Position numbers and translations under genes: made by a program. 64,000 bases of DNA, taken from NCBI RefSeq assembly GCF_016817355.1, contig NZ_JADOTT010000002.1, positions 304,354-368,353 on the forward strand, in the 5' to 3' direction. Positions within the stretch are counted from its first letter, which is position 1, and every line of letters starts with the position of its first letter. This document shows positions 1-8,049 of this stretch, piece after piece. The notes under the pieces were generated by a model that searched no databases, was not told the DNA's origin, and saw nothing but the letters and a program-made list of their open reading frames with translations. The stretch is from Maricaulis parjimensis (lineage in GTDB: Bacteria; Pseudomonadota; Alphaproteobacteria; Caulobacterales; Maricaulaceae).

Positions 1-187
1 GATGGGCGGACGCCTGGGCGTCCGGATTGGTCAACCAGTCCACCGAGGAATCAAAGGATGAGCCGGCCGTGTAGTGGATCACCAGGTATTGCGGTGTGAT
101 GGTCCGGCCCCGGGAAATATTGGGCGTCTGGCGGAAGGGCGCGGGCGTGTCATCGTCGAGCACGAGACGGTGTTGGTCGATCTTCAT
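1..187 (-). CDS. N-acetylmuramoyl-L-alanine amidase, Amidase_2 fold (5' part only)
   Basis: The reverse strand opens with ATG at 187 and stays open to the window edge, giving about 62 N-terminal residues. The segment QYLVIHYTAGSS is the hallmark start of zinc amidases of the AmpD/AmiD (Amidase_2) type, where the His is a metal ligand; it is followed by SVDWLTNP and ASAH, where the last His probably belongs to the conserved S-x-H motif. Such enzymes cut the bond between MurNAc and L-Ala in peptidoglycan. No signal peptide is visible at the N-terminus. The C-terminus lies outside the window, so the exact subclass cannot be given. It diverges from pgeF, another peptidoglycan-related gene. Confidence 0.75.
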   Translation of the reverse strand, partial: MKIDQHRLVLDDDTPAPFRQTPNISRGRTITPQYLVIHYTAGSSFDSSVDWLTNPDAQASAH

Positions 188-313
188 GGCTTTCCCCTCT
201 CAAGGCTGAGAGCAAGAGTATAGACAACCCAGGGTATGGCCAAGGCAAAGCCGATTGACCGGGCAGGCGGGTGCGGGCCAATCTGGCTGAAATCAAACGG
301 GAATAGAGGGCCA

Positions 314-1096
314 GTGCCGGATTTTCTTCGCGCCGATATTCTGGACAGGAACGGACTTGTCCACGCATTCACCACGCGCACGGGCGGGGTGAGCGAGGGT
401 CCTTATGCCAGCCTCAACCTGACCCGGTCGCGCGGCGACAACCCGGCGCATATCGCGACCAATCGCGAACGGGCCCGCACGGCGCTGGGGCTGGACTATC
501 TCGTCTTTGCCACCCAGGTGCATGGCCGCGCCGTGATAGAGGTGGCCACACCGCCGCGCGGCGACCAGGCCGCTGGCGAGGGCGATGCCCTGATCACCAA
601 TCAGACGGGGATCGGTCTGGTCTGCCAGACGGCGGATTGCACGCCCATCCTCCTGTTTGATCCGCAGCAGCGCGCGATTGCGGCCATCCATTCCGGCTGG
701 CGCGGCACGGTGCAGGATATTGTCACGGCGACGCTGGAGGCGATGCAGACGGCCTATGGCACGCAGGCGGGCCATGTCCTGGCCGCGATCGGCCCGTCCA
801 TCTCGCCGGCCAATTACCGGGTCGGTCCGGAAGTGGTGGCGGAGTTCGAGGCCGTGTTTGCGGATACGTCCGGGATTGTCTCACCCCTGGATGAAGAGGG
901 CGGGGCGCAGCTGGATGTGGCGGAAGCCTGCCGGCGGCAGCTGGAAAGCGCCGGCGTGCCGGCGGCTTCGATCTGGCGTTCGGAGCTGTGTACCTATGCC
1001 GAGGCGGACCGTCTCTTTTCCGCCCGCCGCTCCCACCATCGCGGGGAGAGCGGCGTGTTCGGCGGACAGGCCGGGATTATCGGGCTGAAGCCCTGA
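314..1096 (+). CDS. pgeF: Peptidoglycan editing factor PgeF (laccase-domain/YfiH family)
   Basis: About 260 residues of the multicopper polyphenol-oxidase-like (DUF152/YfiH) family. The three metal ligands are visible: His in ATQVHG, Cys in QTADCTP and His in AAIHSGWRG. Family members hydrolyse wrongly incorporated L-Ser from UDP-MurNAc-Ser, safeguarding cell-wall precursor synthesis. The frame is open from an ATG at 236, but family similarity begins near FLRADILDRNGLVHAF and a purine-rich AGAGGG lies just before GTG 314, so GTG is preferred; ATG 236 remains possible. It converges on the DUF418 gene with only 7 bp between stops and diverges from a peptidoglycan amidase. Confidence 0.88.
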   Translation: MPDFLRADILDRNGLVHAFTTRTGGVSEGPYASLNLTRSRGDNPAHIATNRERARTALGLDYLVFATQVHGRAVIEVATPPRGDQAAGEGDALITNQTGIGLVCQTADCTPILLFDPQQRAIAAIHSGWRGTVQDIVTATLEAMQTAYGTQAGHVLAAIGPSISPANYRVGPEVVAEFEAVFADTSGIVSPLDEEGGAQLDVAEACRRQLESAGVPAASIWRSELCTYAEADRLFSARRSHHRGESGVFGGQAGIIGLKP

Positions 1097-1103
1097 TCAT
1101 CCC

Positions 1104-2300
1104 TCAGGCGTTCTGCAGGCGCATGCCGGGCAGGATGGAAACCAGGAAGCGGCCTGAGGTCTGCGACCAGACGCGCAGCGCCCATTCGAACGGACCCTGG
1201 TTGAAAGCGCTCAGCCAGGCGCGGGCGCCCAGGATGAGGCCGACCGAACCGAGCGCGGCCAGGCCGGTGATCTCGTAGCGGTCGAACGGACCCAGGCCCA
1301 GACCGGCGCCGGTGAAGGCGAACAGGGCCATGGCGGAACCGGCCAGATAGAGGGTCAGGGCCATGCGGCCGACCGGGGCCAGAATGCCGCTCAGGACGAT
1401 ATTCATGAAGCGGCCGCGCATCAGCAGCATGATGATGGCGGCATGGCCGATCACGATGAAGGGCTTGCCCAGCGTGGTCAGGAAATGGGCTTTCACCGAT
1501 TCCATGAAACCGCCGGCCGCCAGGCTGATGGCGACACCGCCGCAAACGGCCAGGCCAATGCCATAGGTGGCGGCCGTGGTCAGGGCGAGGGTCTCATTGG
1601 AGAGCTTCGTGAAAAAGCCGATGCGGAACAGGCCCAGGCCCAGCAGCATATAGCTGCCCGCTTCCAGGCATTTCCAGACAATGCCCGTCGACAGGCTCCA
1701 GGATTGGAAGTCCCGGATCGACTGGGCGATGTGCGCGAAATAACCCGCTTCGTGGGCGGAGGCGGCCTGTGCCAGGGCTTCGGGGGTCACCGGAGCGGTG
1801 GAGATGTCGCCCATGAAGTCGTGCGCCGCCAGAAGGACAAATCCGCCGATCCCGCCCAGAACGAGCAGGCGAGCATCCAGCCGCGACAGGATCAGCGCGA
1901 CACAGGCGGCCAGGGCGTAGACGTGCAGGATGTCGGAGGCTTCAGCCAACAGGATGACGTGGAAGACCAGGCCGAAGACGAACAGGCCGGCCGTGCGGGC
2001 CAGATAGCCGGTCCAGGTCGGCACAAGGCTGCGATCCTCGCGCGGGCCGGTCATCATCCAGAGTGAAACACCGAAGAGCAGGGCAAAGAGCCCGCGCATG
2101 GCGTCGTCGACCATGACGGAATTGAACAGCCAGATACCCTGTTCACCCGCGCTCCAGCCCAGAATGTCCGGGTGTTCCAGCACCAGGGACGAACCGCCCT
2201 TGGCCGGGAAACGGGCAAACAACAGGCCCAGAACAGCCAGGCCGCGCAGGACGTCCAGATGGACGAGACGATCGGATTTGGAAGCAGGGCTCTGTGTCAT
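1104..2300 (-). CDS. DUF418 (YeiB-like) integral membrane protein
   Basis: A 398-residue polytopic membrane protein. The N-terminal segment RLVHLDVLRGLAVLGLLF is the signature start of the YeiB/DUF418 family, related to heparan-alpha-glucosaminide N-acetyltransferase-like acyltransferases. About ten hydrophobic segments follow, and a C-terminal DUF418 region contains FEWALRVWS. ATG 2300 is chosen because GGAG lies 8 bases upstream; the longer open frame runs into the intergenic repeat and has no family similarity there. The substrate is unknown. It lies alone between the convergent pgeF and the tRNA-Arg(CCU) repeat region. Confidence 0.8.
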   Translation of the reverse strand: MTQSPASKSDRLVHLDVLRGLAVLGLLFARFPAKGGSSLVLEHPDILGWSAGEQGIWLFNSVMVDDAMRGLFALLFGVSLWMMTGPREDRSLVPTWTGYLARTAGLFVFGLVFHVILLAEASDILHVYALAACVALILSRLDARLLVLGGIGGFVLLAAHDFMGDISTAPVTPEALAQAASAHEAGYFAHIAQSIRDFQSWSLSTGIVWKCLEAGSYMLLGLGLFRIGFFTKLSNETLALTTAATYGIGLAVCGGVAISLAAGGFMESVKAHFLTTLGKPFIVIGHAAIIMLLMRGRFMNIVLSGILAPVGRMALTLYLAGSAMALFAFTGAGLGLGPFDRYEITGLAALGSVGLILGARAWLSAFNQGPFEWALRVWSQTSGRFLVSILPGMRLQNA

Positions 2301-2365
2301 CTTGGTGCTCCGAAAGGATTTCCCCTGAGAGGAGAGCAAGATGGAGGCCAGTTCGCCATGCTCAC

Positions 2366-2541
2366 GGGCAAAGCCCGCAAGCGCGACCGCGCGCCGGCGC
2401 CTGATGCGCCGCCCGTCGGAGGCCTCCGCACAGCGGACTGCCGTGAGACAGAAACCGGGCAAGGCCCGCAAGCGCGACCGCGCGCCGGCGCCTGATGCGC
2501 CGCCCGTCGGAGGCGTCCGCACAGCGGACTGCCGTGAGACA
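2366..2541. repeat. Tandem direct repeat, 85-bp unit with a 91-bp period
   Basis: Two copies of an 85-bp unit, at 2366-2450 and 2457-2541, are identical by eye except at two positions (2372 vs 2463, A/G; 2414 vs 2505, C/G). The second copy ends 8 bases before the 3' end of tRNA-Arg(CCU). Each copy contains a perfect hairpin, GTCCGC-TGT-GCGGAC on the minus strand. The repeat sits between the tRNA gene and the DUF418 start, so it would be in the tRNA trailer if transcription continues. There is no coding evidence. Confidence 0.85.
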
Positions 2542-2549
2542 AGAGAGTC

Positions 2550-2626
<77 letters not shown>

Positions 2627-2685
2627 ATCTGGGTGGGCTCTTACCCGGAATTTTGGGCGGGCTGAACCCGCTTTGTCGGGCCGGC

Positions 2686-3330
2686 CTATAAATGCGGCAG
2701 GCCATCGCGCTCCATGCGCCAGATCAAGAGGTCGATCCGGTCCTGGCCGAAAAAGGGTTCGCCCTTGTAGACCATGGTGGGAACACCCCAATGACCGGCC
2801 TCTTCCAAGGCATCCTCATTGGCGCGGATGGCGGCATCGAGCCGGTCCGCCTCGCTGTCGGCGCGGGCCTGGATGTCGGCCGGGTCCAGGCCGGCCTCGG
2901 TGAGCGCGGCGTCGAGCACACCGTCTTGCGTCCAGGGCGTGCCGGACCAGATCCGTTTGGAGATCGCATAGAGTGCGGCCAGGCCCTTGCCCTGTTCCGA
3001 CGCCAGCACGCCGATCCGGGTGAGGCGGTCGATATGGGGCTGGTCATCGGCGGCCTGGTTCTTGTCGTGATCAAACACGACCGGGTCGGGATTGGGGGCC
3101 GCGAAGTGGACGCCCAGATGCTCGGCCAGGCGGGCGACATCGGTGAGCAGATAGTGCAGCCATTTGGGGTGTTCGCGCTGGAAGAAGTCGGGCTGGCGCA
3201 AGGCGAGCGGCCGGACGGGGCGCACCTCGAATTTCAGGTCATACTCATCCTCCAGCGCAATCAGGCGCGGCAGGGCGAGATAGGAATAGGGGCTGCGGAA
3301 GGACCAGTAGAGTTGGGCTGAATATGTCAT
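2686..3330 (-). CDS. 2-hydroxychromene-2-carboxylate isomerase family (DsbA-fold) protein
   Basis: A 214-residue protein of the GST-kappa/HCCA isomerase branch of the thioredoxin fold. The N-terminal WSFRSPYSYLA carries the family Ser-Pro-Tyr-Ser motif that binds glutathione, and the C-terminal GVPTMVYKGEPFFGQDRIDLL is the classic family end. The archetype isomerises 2-hydroxychromene-2-carboxylate in naphthalene degradation, but no aromatic-degradation genes are nearby. The true substrate is therefore unknown; a general glutathione-dependent oxidoreductase or isomerase role is safer. It has a single cistron layout. Confidence 0.83.
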   Translation of the reverse strand: MTYSAQLYWSFRSPYSYLALPRLIALEDEYDLKFEVRPVRPLALRQPDFFQREHPKWLHYLLTDVARLAEHLGVHFAAPNPDPVVFDHDKNQAADDQPHIDRLTRIGVLASEQGKGLAALYAISKRIWSGTPWTQDGVLDAALTEAGLDPADIQARADSEADRLDAAIRANEDALEEAGHWGVPTMVYKGEPFFGQDRIDLLIWRMERDGLPHL

Positions 3331-3354
3331 GGCCTGATCTAGCCATGACGGCGC

Positions 3355-3388
3355 GCAAAAGAAAACGGGCCGCGCGAGGCGGCCCGTT
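3355..3388 (-). terminator. Rho-independent terminator of the soluble chemoreceptor-like gene
   Basis: A perfect 10-bp stem (3364-3373 with 3379-3388, arms AACGGGCCGC/GCGGCCCGTT) has a 5-base loop. On the minus strand it is followed by TTTTCTTTT. It lies 27 bp after the stop of the minus-strand gene ending at 3415. Confidence 0.8.
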
Positions 3389-3414
3389 CAAAATTCCGTG
3401 GAGACGCGGGGCGC

Positions 3415-3963
3415 CTAGCCGACCTGGCTGCGCAGATTGTTCAGCTGGTGCGCCACTTCCTGCGTGGCCTGGGTCATCTGGTCGACGGCTTCCTTGCCGC
3501 GGGCGACCGACTGGCCGGAGCCACGCACGCCGTCGAGGATTTCCTTCACCTCATTGTCGAGGGCGGAGATGCGGGCGGCGATGTCCTCGGTAGCTTTGGC
3601 GGTCTGGCCGGCCAGGGCTTTCACTTCTCCGGCAACAACCGCAAAGCCGCGGCCGGCTTCACCGGCGCGGGCGGCTTCGATTGTGGCGTTGAGGGCCAGA
3701 AGATTGGTCTGGCTGGCGATCGCTTCGATCGTGGAGAGAATGGCATTGATGCGCTGCGAGGCGTCGGTGAGGGCTTCCACGCGGCGCTCGAGCACCTGGC
3801 TGGATTCCTCGACCTGGTTCATCGCATCGCGGGCGACCTGGGCGGCTTCGGCGCCCTGGGAGGCGCGGGCCGCGGTTTCGCCAACGGCTTCGGCAATCGA
3901 ATGGTCGGCGGCCGAAGCATCAGCGGAGGTCATTCCATCGTCGGTATAGGCGTAGGCGTTCAT
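3415..3963 (-). CDS. Minimal soluble methyl-accepting chemotaxis-like signalling protein
   Basis: Only 182 residues. It contains the conserved receptor hairpin tip, [20 protein letters not shown] followed by [18 protein letters not shown] (about residues 80-117), the region that binds CheA and CheW. There is no transmembrane segment, HAMP domain or recognisable sensor domain; the N-terminal 60 residues are Ala/Glu-rich and predicted helical. Typical chemoreceptors have 400-700 residues. It probably acts as a cytoplasmic array component or signalling scaffold, but the input is unknown. It is a single cistron with its own terminator, and no che genes lie nearby. Confidence 0.8.
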   Translation of the reverse strand: MNAYAYTDDGMTSADASAADHSIAEAVGETAARASQGAEAAQVARDAMNQVEESSQVLERRVEALTDASQRINAILSTIEAIASQTNLLALNATIEAARAGEAGRGFAVVAGEVKALAGQTAKATEDIAARISALDNEVKEILDGVRGSGQSVARGKEAVDQMTQATQEVAHQLNNLRSQVG

Positions 3964-4125
3964 GATCGTGCGGGTCCGGTTCAGTGAAGACTGCGCGCAG
4001 GATTAGCCAGAGATGGTAAACGGATTCCAAAGCTGGCGCTTTCATCGCGAAACCAGTTGATCCGGAATTGATATGCACGTATAAGTAGCATTAATTGTCG
4101 GGGCGAAGAAAGGAGCTTGCTGGGT

Positions 4126-4908
4126 ATGGCACGCATTCTCGCCTGGATTGTATGGGGGCTGCTGGTTTCAGCCTGTTCGCAGGGTTCGGCACCCGCTCAA
4201 ATCGAGTGGAGCGGACCTGCAGAAACCGTCTCCGGACCTTTGTCCTTCACCCTGACCGCGCCGGACGGCGCGCCTGATTCGCTTCTTGAGGTCCGTTTGG
4301 CGGAACTGGATGCGCCGGATGAAGCCTTGGCGCAATCGGCGCTGGCGGCGGCCCTGGACGGGCGGTCGGTCGGCCTTGTCCATGAGGCGGACCGGTCAGA
4401 CCGGTATGGGCGGATCATCGCACACGTCTATCTGGAAGGACCGGGTGGAGGGGAGGCGGACTGGCTGCAGGCCGAACTCGTCCGCTCCGGCGCTGTGCGT
4501 GTGCTCAGTTTTGCGGACAATCGGCGCGAGACGGGGGCCTTGCTGGCCCTGGAGGCCGAAGCGCGCGCGGCCGGGCGGGGTCTCTGGGCCGGAGACCGTC
4601 TGGCCGTCCGTCCCACAAATCCCGACGTGCTGGCGCAGGATATCGGTTCCGTGCAGCTGGTTGAAGGCCGGGTGATTGAAGCCACCCGGCTGCGGTCCGG
4701 GCGCGTCTATCTCAATTTCGGGGCGGACTACCGGACCGATTTCACCGTCATGATCGATGCCGAGCATGCCGGCCGGTTTGAAGCGGCGGGGCTGGATCCG
4801 CTCGCGCTTGAAACCTACCGCATCCGGGTGCGCGGCTGGGTCGAAGACGAGAACGGCCCGATGATCCGGGTGGACCATCCCGAGCGCATCGAAATCCTGG
4901 AGGATTAA
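4126..4908 (+). CDS. Thermonuclease (SNase-like) family lipoprotein
   Basis: A 260-residue protein with a lipobox-type signal peptide (ILAWIVWGLLVSAC). The Staphylococcal-nuclease OB-fold is recognisable from VRLAELDAPDE, DRSDRYGRIIAHVYL (containing the conserved Arg) and the closing ARAAGRGLWAG. About 90 further residues (VEGRVIEATRLRSGRVYLNF and beyond) look like a second beta-rich domain. The family cuts DNA or RNA with Ca2+; the first acidic site is shifted (DAPDE rather than DAPE), so activity is not certain. ATG 4126 is chosen because AGGAG at 4111-4115 has correct spacing for it, while the upstream TTG does not. It is probably anchored to a membrane and faces the periplasm. Confidence 0.75.
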   Translation: MARILAWIVWGLLVSACSQGSAPAQIEWSGPAETVSGPLSFTLTAPDGAPDSLLEVRLAELDAPDEALAQSALAAALDGRSVGLVHEADRSDRYGRIIAHVYLEGPGGGEADWLQAELVRSGAVRVLSFADNRRETGALLALEAEARAAGRGLWAGDRLAVRPTNPDVLAQDIGSVQLVEGRVIEATRLRSGRVYLNFGADYRTDFTVMIDAEHAGRFEAAGLDPLALETYRIRVRGWVEDENGPMIRVDHPERIEILED

Positions 4909-5023
4909 GCCGGCCAGCGGACAGTGAGGGAGGCGGTCCGCTGGCCGGTCGTCAGGCCGCGGGACAGGCAGGATGCGGCCTGGGAGGGCATCTGCCGTTG
5001 GCAGGCAGATGAAGTGTTCAGAT

Positions 5024-5926
5024 TCAGCCCGGGACGAGCCCGGCTTCGACCGGGTCTCCGACCGTTTCAGTCAGCGCCTTGCGCAGCTTGGTCAGGGCAA
5101 CGGCTTCGATCTGGCGCACGCGTTCCTTGGAAATGCCGAGGCGTTCGCCCAATTGCTCCAGCGTGGTGACCTCTTCGGTCAGCTGGCGTTCCTGGATGAT
5201 GAGGCGTTCGCGCGGGTTCAGCGTTTCGATCGCCAGCCCGATCCAGGCCTGGCGGCGTTCGCTGTCATGGCGGTCCATGACTTCCTCTTCGGGCGCGGCG
5301 GTTTCGTCGACGAGCAAGTCCTGCCACTGCATGTCGCCCTCCTCCCCCATCGGGGCGTTGAGAGAGCGGTCCGAGGCGCTCAGGCGGGCCGCCATCCGGT
5401 CGACATCCGTTTCGCGAACCTTGAGTTCCTCGGCGATATAGCGGCGGTTTTCGGGATTGAGCGGGGCTCCGTCGACATCACCGATCCGGGCCCGCAGGCG
5501 GCGCAGATTGAAGAAGAGGGATTTCTGGGCCGAGGTCGTCCCGGTGCGCACGATCGACCAATTGCGCAGGACATAGTCCTGAATGGTCGACCGGATCCAC
5601 CAGCCGGCATAGGTCGCAAAGCGGACATCGCGGCTGGGCTCGAACCGGTCGGCCGCCTTCATCAGGCCGATATTGCCTTCCTGGATCAGGTCCGCGAAGG
5701 GCAGGCCATAGCGCTTGTAACGCGCCGCCAGGGCGATCACGAGGCGGATATGGGTCTCGGTGAGACGGTGAAGGGCGGTTTCGTCGCGATCCTCTCGCCA
5801 GAGACGCGCCAGTTCCTGTTCTTCCTCACGCTCCAGCAGGGGCTGGGCCATGGCGGATTTCACAAAGCCCTGCTCACCGGCGCTGCGGTAGGCGGCTTTC
5901 GGGGACACGGATTGGCTGGCTGGCAT
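5024..5926 (-). CDS. rpoH: RNA polymerase sigma-32 factor RpoH
   Basis: A 300-residue sigma-70 family protein. Region 2 is seen in LIQEGNIGLMKAADRFEP and RFATYAGWWIRSTIQDYVL; the RpoH-specific box appears as QKSLFFNLRRLR; region 4 ends with ERLGISKERVRQIEAVALTKLR. It directs transcription of heat-shock genes. ATG 5926 is chosen because AGGAGG lies 8 bases upstream; the upstream TTG start would include that ribosome site. A second RpoH paralogue is common in alphaproteobacteria, so which copy this is cannot be told. The gene downstream on the other strand is the nuclease lipoprotein, convergent. Confidence 0.93.
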   Translation of the reverse strand: MPASQSVSPKAAYRSAGEQGFVKSAMAQPLLEREEEQELARLWREDRDETALHRLTETHIRLVIALAARYKRYGLPFADLIQEGNIGLMKAADRFEPSRDVRFATYAGWWIRSTIQDYVLRNWSIVRTGTTSAQKSLFFNLRRLRARIGDVDGAPLNPENRRYIAEELKVRETDVDRMAARLSASDRSLNAPMGEEGDMQWQDLLVDETAAPEEEVMDRHDSERRQAWIGLAIETLNPRERLIIQERQLTEEVTTLEQLGERLGISKERVRQIEAVALTKLRKALTETVGDPVEAGLVPG

Positions 5927-6019
5927 GTCACGATCCTCCTTCTGCAAGGTCTACGCAGGGAGGCGGACACTGGATCACCGGGAAATCGCCCGGTTCAAAC
6001 ACCCAGGACAATCAGCCAA

Positions 6020-6052
6020 GAAAAAAACGCCCGGCCGGAGCCGGGCGTTTTC
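6020..6052. terminator. Strong bidirectional stem-loop terminator after carD
   Basis: A perfect 12-bp stem (6024-6035 with 6040-6051, arms AAAACGCCCGGC/GCCGGGCGTTTT) has a 4-base loop. On the minus strand it runs into seven Ts. It ends carD transcription and isolates carD from rpoH. Confidence 0.85.
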
Positions 6053-6093
6053 TCTGGTTTGCAGAGGCCGCAGCCTCAAAGCACAGGTGTCGC

Positions 6094-6612
6094 TCAGGCG
6101 GCTTTCTTGGCCAGCGAGGTCGACAGCATTTCACGCGCCTTGTCGTGCTCGATATTCTCGACGGCGGCGAGCTCACGGACCATGCGGTCCAGAGCGGATT
6201 CATAGAGCTGGCGCTCGGAATAGGATTGTTCCGGCTGATCTTCGGCGCGGTGCAGGTCGCGAACGACTTCCGCGATCATGATCAGGTCACCGGAATTGAT
6301 CTTCGCTTCGTATTCCTGGGCGCGGCGGCTCCACATGGTGCGCTTGACCTTGGCCTTGCCCTTGAGCGTCTTCATGGCGTCTTTGACAATCCGGTCAGAA
6401 GACAGCGGGCGCATGCCGGACGCATCGGCCTTCGCCGTGGGAACGCGCAGTGTCATCTTGTCCTGTTCGAACGTGACGACATAAACCTCGATGTCGAAAC
6501 CCGCGACGGTATCTTTCTCAACGCCTGTTACCTGGCCGACGCCGTGGGCCGGGTACACGATAAAGTCACCTTGCTTGAAGGACTTGTTGTCGTTGGCGGT
6601 TTTTTTCGTCAT
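6094..6612 (-). CDS. carD: CarD family transcription initiation regulator
   Basis: A 172-residue protein. The N-terminal RNA-polymerase-interacting Tudor-like domain is recognised from GDFIVYPAHGVGQVTGVE and RVPTAKADASGMRPL. The C-terminal helical DNA-binding part includes KVKRTMWSRRAQEYEAKINS and the helix-rich end QLYESALDRMVRELAAVENI. CarD/CdnL binds the RNA polymerase beta subunit and stabilises open complexes at many promoters, including rRNA promoters. ATG 6612 is chosen on family homology; the ten extra upstream residues are not conserved. It has a predicted promoter about 165 bp upstream and a strong terminator. Confidence 0.92.
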   Translation of the reverse strand: MTKKTANDNKSFKQGDFIVYPAHGVGQVTGVEKDTVAGFDIEVYVVTFEQDKMTLRVPTAKADASGMRPLSSDRIVKDAMKTLKGKAKVKRTMWSRRAQEYEAKINSGDLIMIAEVVRDLHRAEDQPEQSYSERQLYESALDRMVRELAAVENIEHDKAREMLSTSLAKKAA

Positions 6613-6776
6613 GGATGCTCTCTCGTTGAGCCTTCCGTACACGGAGACACAAAAGGAGGCAGTCCGCTCTCAAAGTTTCCCGGCACCCATCCGGTCTCTG
6701 AGATCGATAAATACTGCGTTCCAATCACCGTGCAGAAAAGCGGGCAGCGCAACACGCACTGCCCATCAATTCGGGG

Positions 6777-6805
6777 AACATAACACGAATTGTGCAAATA
6801 TCCAA
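6777..6805 (-). promoter_or_regulatory. Predicted sigma-70-type promoter of carD
   Basis: On the minus strand TTGGAT, a 17-bp spacer and TATGTT are present, four of six matches for each box with ideal spacing. It lies in the 221-bp gap between fdxA and carD, pointing toward carD. This is a prediction by eye only. Confidence 0.35.
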
Positions 6806-6833
6806 ACGGTAGCGTTTGGTTAACCGGCGCGGA

Positions 6834-7175
6834 TCAGTCTCCTTCGCCCGGCTTTTCCGAGAAATACTTCTCGTACTTCCCGTCCTGTTCGGCCATCGCA
6901 TCGGCATCGGCCGGCGGGTCCTTGCGCACGGTGATATTCGGCCAGATCTCGGCAAACTTGGAGTTCACGGCGAGCCATTTCCCGTCCGGATCATCTTCCG
7001 TGTCCGGCTTGATGGCCTCGACCGGGCATTCCGGCTCGCACACGCCGCAATCAATGCATTCGTCAGGATGAATGACCAGGAAGTTCTCGCCCTCGTAGAA
7101 ACAGTCCACGGGGCAGACTTCGACACAGTCAGTGTATTTGCAGCGAACGCATGCGTCGGTGACGATATAGGTCAT
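6834..7175 (-). CDS. fdxA: 7Fe ferredoxin FdxA
   Basis: A 113-residue ferredoxin with clustered cysteines: [17 protein letters not shown] near the N-terminus and [15 protein letters not shown] further on. This is the [3Fe-4S]/[4Fe-4S] arrangement of the FdxA family. The 35-residue C-terminal tail ending [14 protein letters not shown] is typical of the alphaproteobacterial version. It carries electrons in the cytoplasm; the partner is unknown. It is often adjacent to carD in alphaproteobacteria, as here, and upstream lie the TerB and S4/helicase genes in the same orientation. Confidence 0.95.
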   Translation of the reverse strand: MTYIVTDACVRCKYTDCVEVCPVDCFYEGENFLVIHPDECIDCGVCEPECPVEAIKPDTEDDPDGKWLAVNSKFAEIWPNITVRKDPPADADAMAEQDGKYEKYFSEKPGEGD

Positions 7176-7238
7176 AACAGGCTGGAATCCGGATCAGGCA
7201 GGTCTGCGAGCGGGACATGGGCTGCCCGGGCTGAATTG

Positions 7239-7688
7239 TCAACTCGTGCGCATGCGGGCTTCTGCACGCGACCGGGCGAATGCCCGTTCACGATCATCCA
7301 CCGCCAGCAATGGGGCAATCCGCCGGATGAAGGCGTCCTCGAAGGGGGAGCGTTCCCCGTCCGCCAGAACGACCATCCATAATTGTTCCAGCAGGGCGAT
7401 GCGGGTCTGATTGTCCAGGCAGGTCTTCACCACCTTGGTGAAACGGTGATGGTCGATGGCGGTTTCCGCCATTTCCTCGGCCTGGGCCAGGACTTTCTCG
7501 CAGCGGGCCTCATCCATGTTGAAGGCGCCGGACAGGATGGTGCGGATCTGGTCCTGCTCGCAATCGGCATAGATGCCATCGGCCAGGGCCGCCTCGACCA
7601 GAAGGGTCGTGGCCGCCACATGGGGATCGATCTCCGGATGGGCTTCGGCAGGATCGGATCCGAACAGGCGTTTCAGCGTGTCAAACAT
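7239..7688 (-). CDS. TerB family (tellurite-resistance-like) helical protein
   Basis: 149 residues, all-helical. Acidic motifs resemble the TerB/DjlA metal-binding fold: LVEAALADGIYADCEQDQIR in the first half and LWMVVLADGERSPFEDAFIRR in the second, the characteristic duplicated ADG-x-x-x-x-E elements. ATG 7688 is preferred because family similarity begins with MFDTLKRLFG; the longer frame upstream is Pro/Arg-rich shadow of the S4 gene region. TerB proteins are soluble or membrane-associated and poorly understood outside tellurite operons; no other ter genes are nearby. Confidence 0.78.
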   Translation of the reverse strand: MFDTLKRLFGSDPAEAHPEIDPHVAATTLLVEAALADGIYADCEQDQIRTILSGAFNMDEARCEKVLAQAEEMAETAIDHHRFTKVVKTCLDNQTRIALLEQLWMVVLADGERSPFEDAFIRRIAPLLAVDDRERAFARSRAEARMRTS

Positions 7689-7734
7689 TCCGGCTCTCCA
7701 AATCGGTCGGCGCGGGGCGGGCGGTGGTCCGGTC

Positions 7735-8049
7735 TCAGTCCGTGTCAGACCCGGTCCCGTCCGCAGCGTCATCCAGGACGGTGTACAATTCGCGGGCTTC
7801 GTTGGCCGGGCCGCGCCGGTCTCCAAGTCCCAGGATTTCCAGACGCACGATCTGCTTATTCAACACGAGCGTCAATCGGTCGCCCGCACGCACCAGGGCC
7901 GAGGCCTTGGTCAGCCGGCGGGTCTGGCCGGCCTGGCTCAGCCGGACCTGGCCGTTCTGGACAATGCGTGTGGCCAGGCTGCGCGTCTTGAGCAGACGGG
8001 CCCGCCAGAGCCAGATGTCCACGCGTTGCCCGTCCGGCGTGTCTGTCAC
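7735..8049 (-). CDS. S4-domain RNA-binding protein (Hsp15/HslR-like)
   Basis: 104 residues dominated by an S4 RNA-binding domain (VDIWLWRARLLKTRSLATRI through LVRAGDRLTL). Relatives such as Hsp15 bind free 50S subunits carrying nascent chains. The start is GTG at 8049, overlapping the stop of the helicase gene by 4 bp (GTGA), so the two are translationally coupled. The pairing of a Suv3-like helicase with a small S4 protein suggests a shared role in RNA or ribosome metabolism; that is inference. Confidence 0.82.
   Translation of the reverse strand: MTDTPDGQRVDIWLWRARLLKTRSLATRIVQNGQVRLSQAGQTRRLTKASALVRAGDRLTLVLNKQIVRLEILGLGDRRGPANEARELYTVLDDAADGTGSDTD

Noticed and set aside
4973-6205. A 410-codon plus-strand frame opposite rpoH and into carD.
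   Set aside because: Shadow of rpoH and carD, crosses their terminator, no homology.
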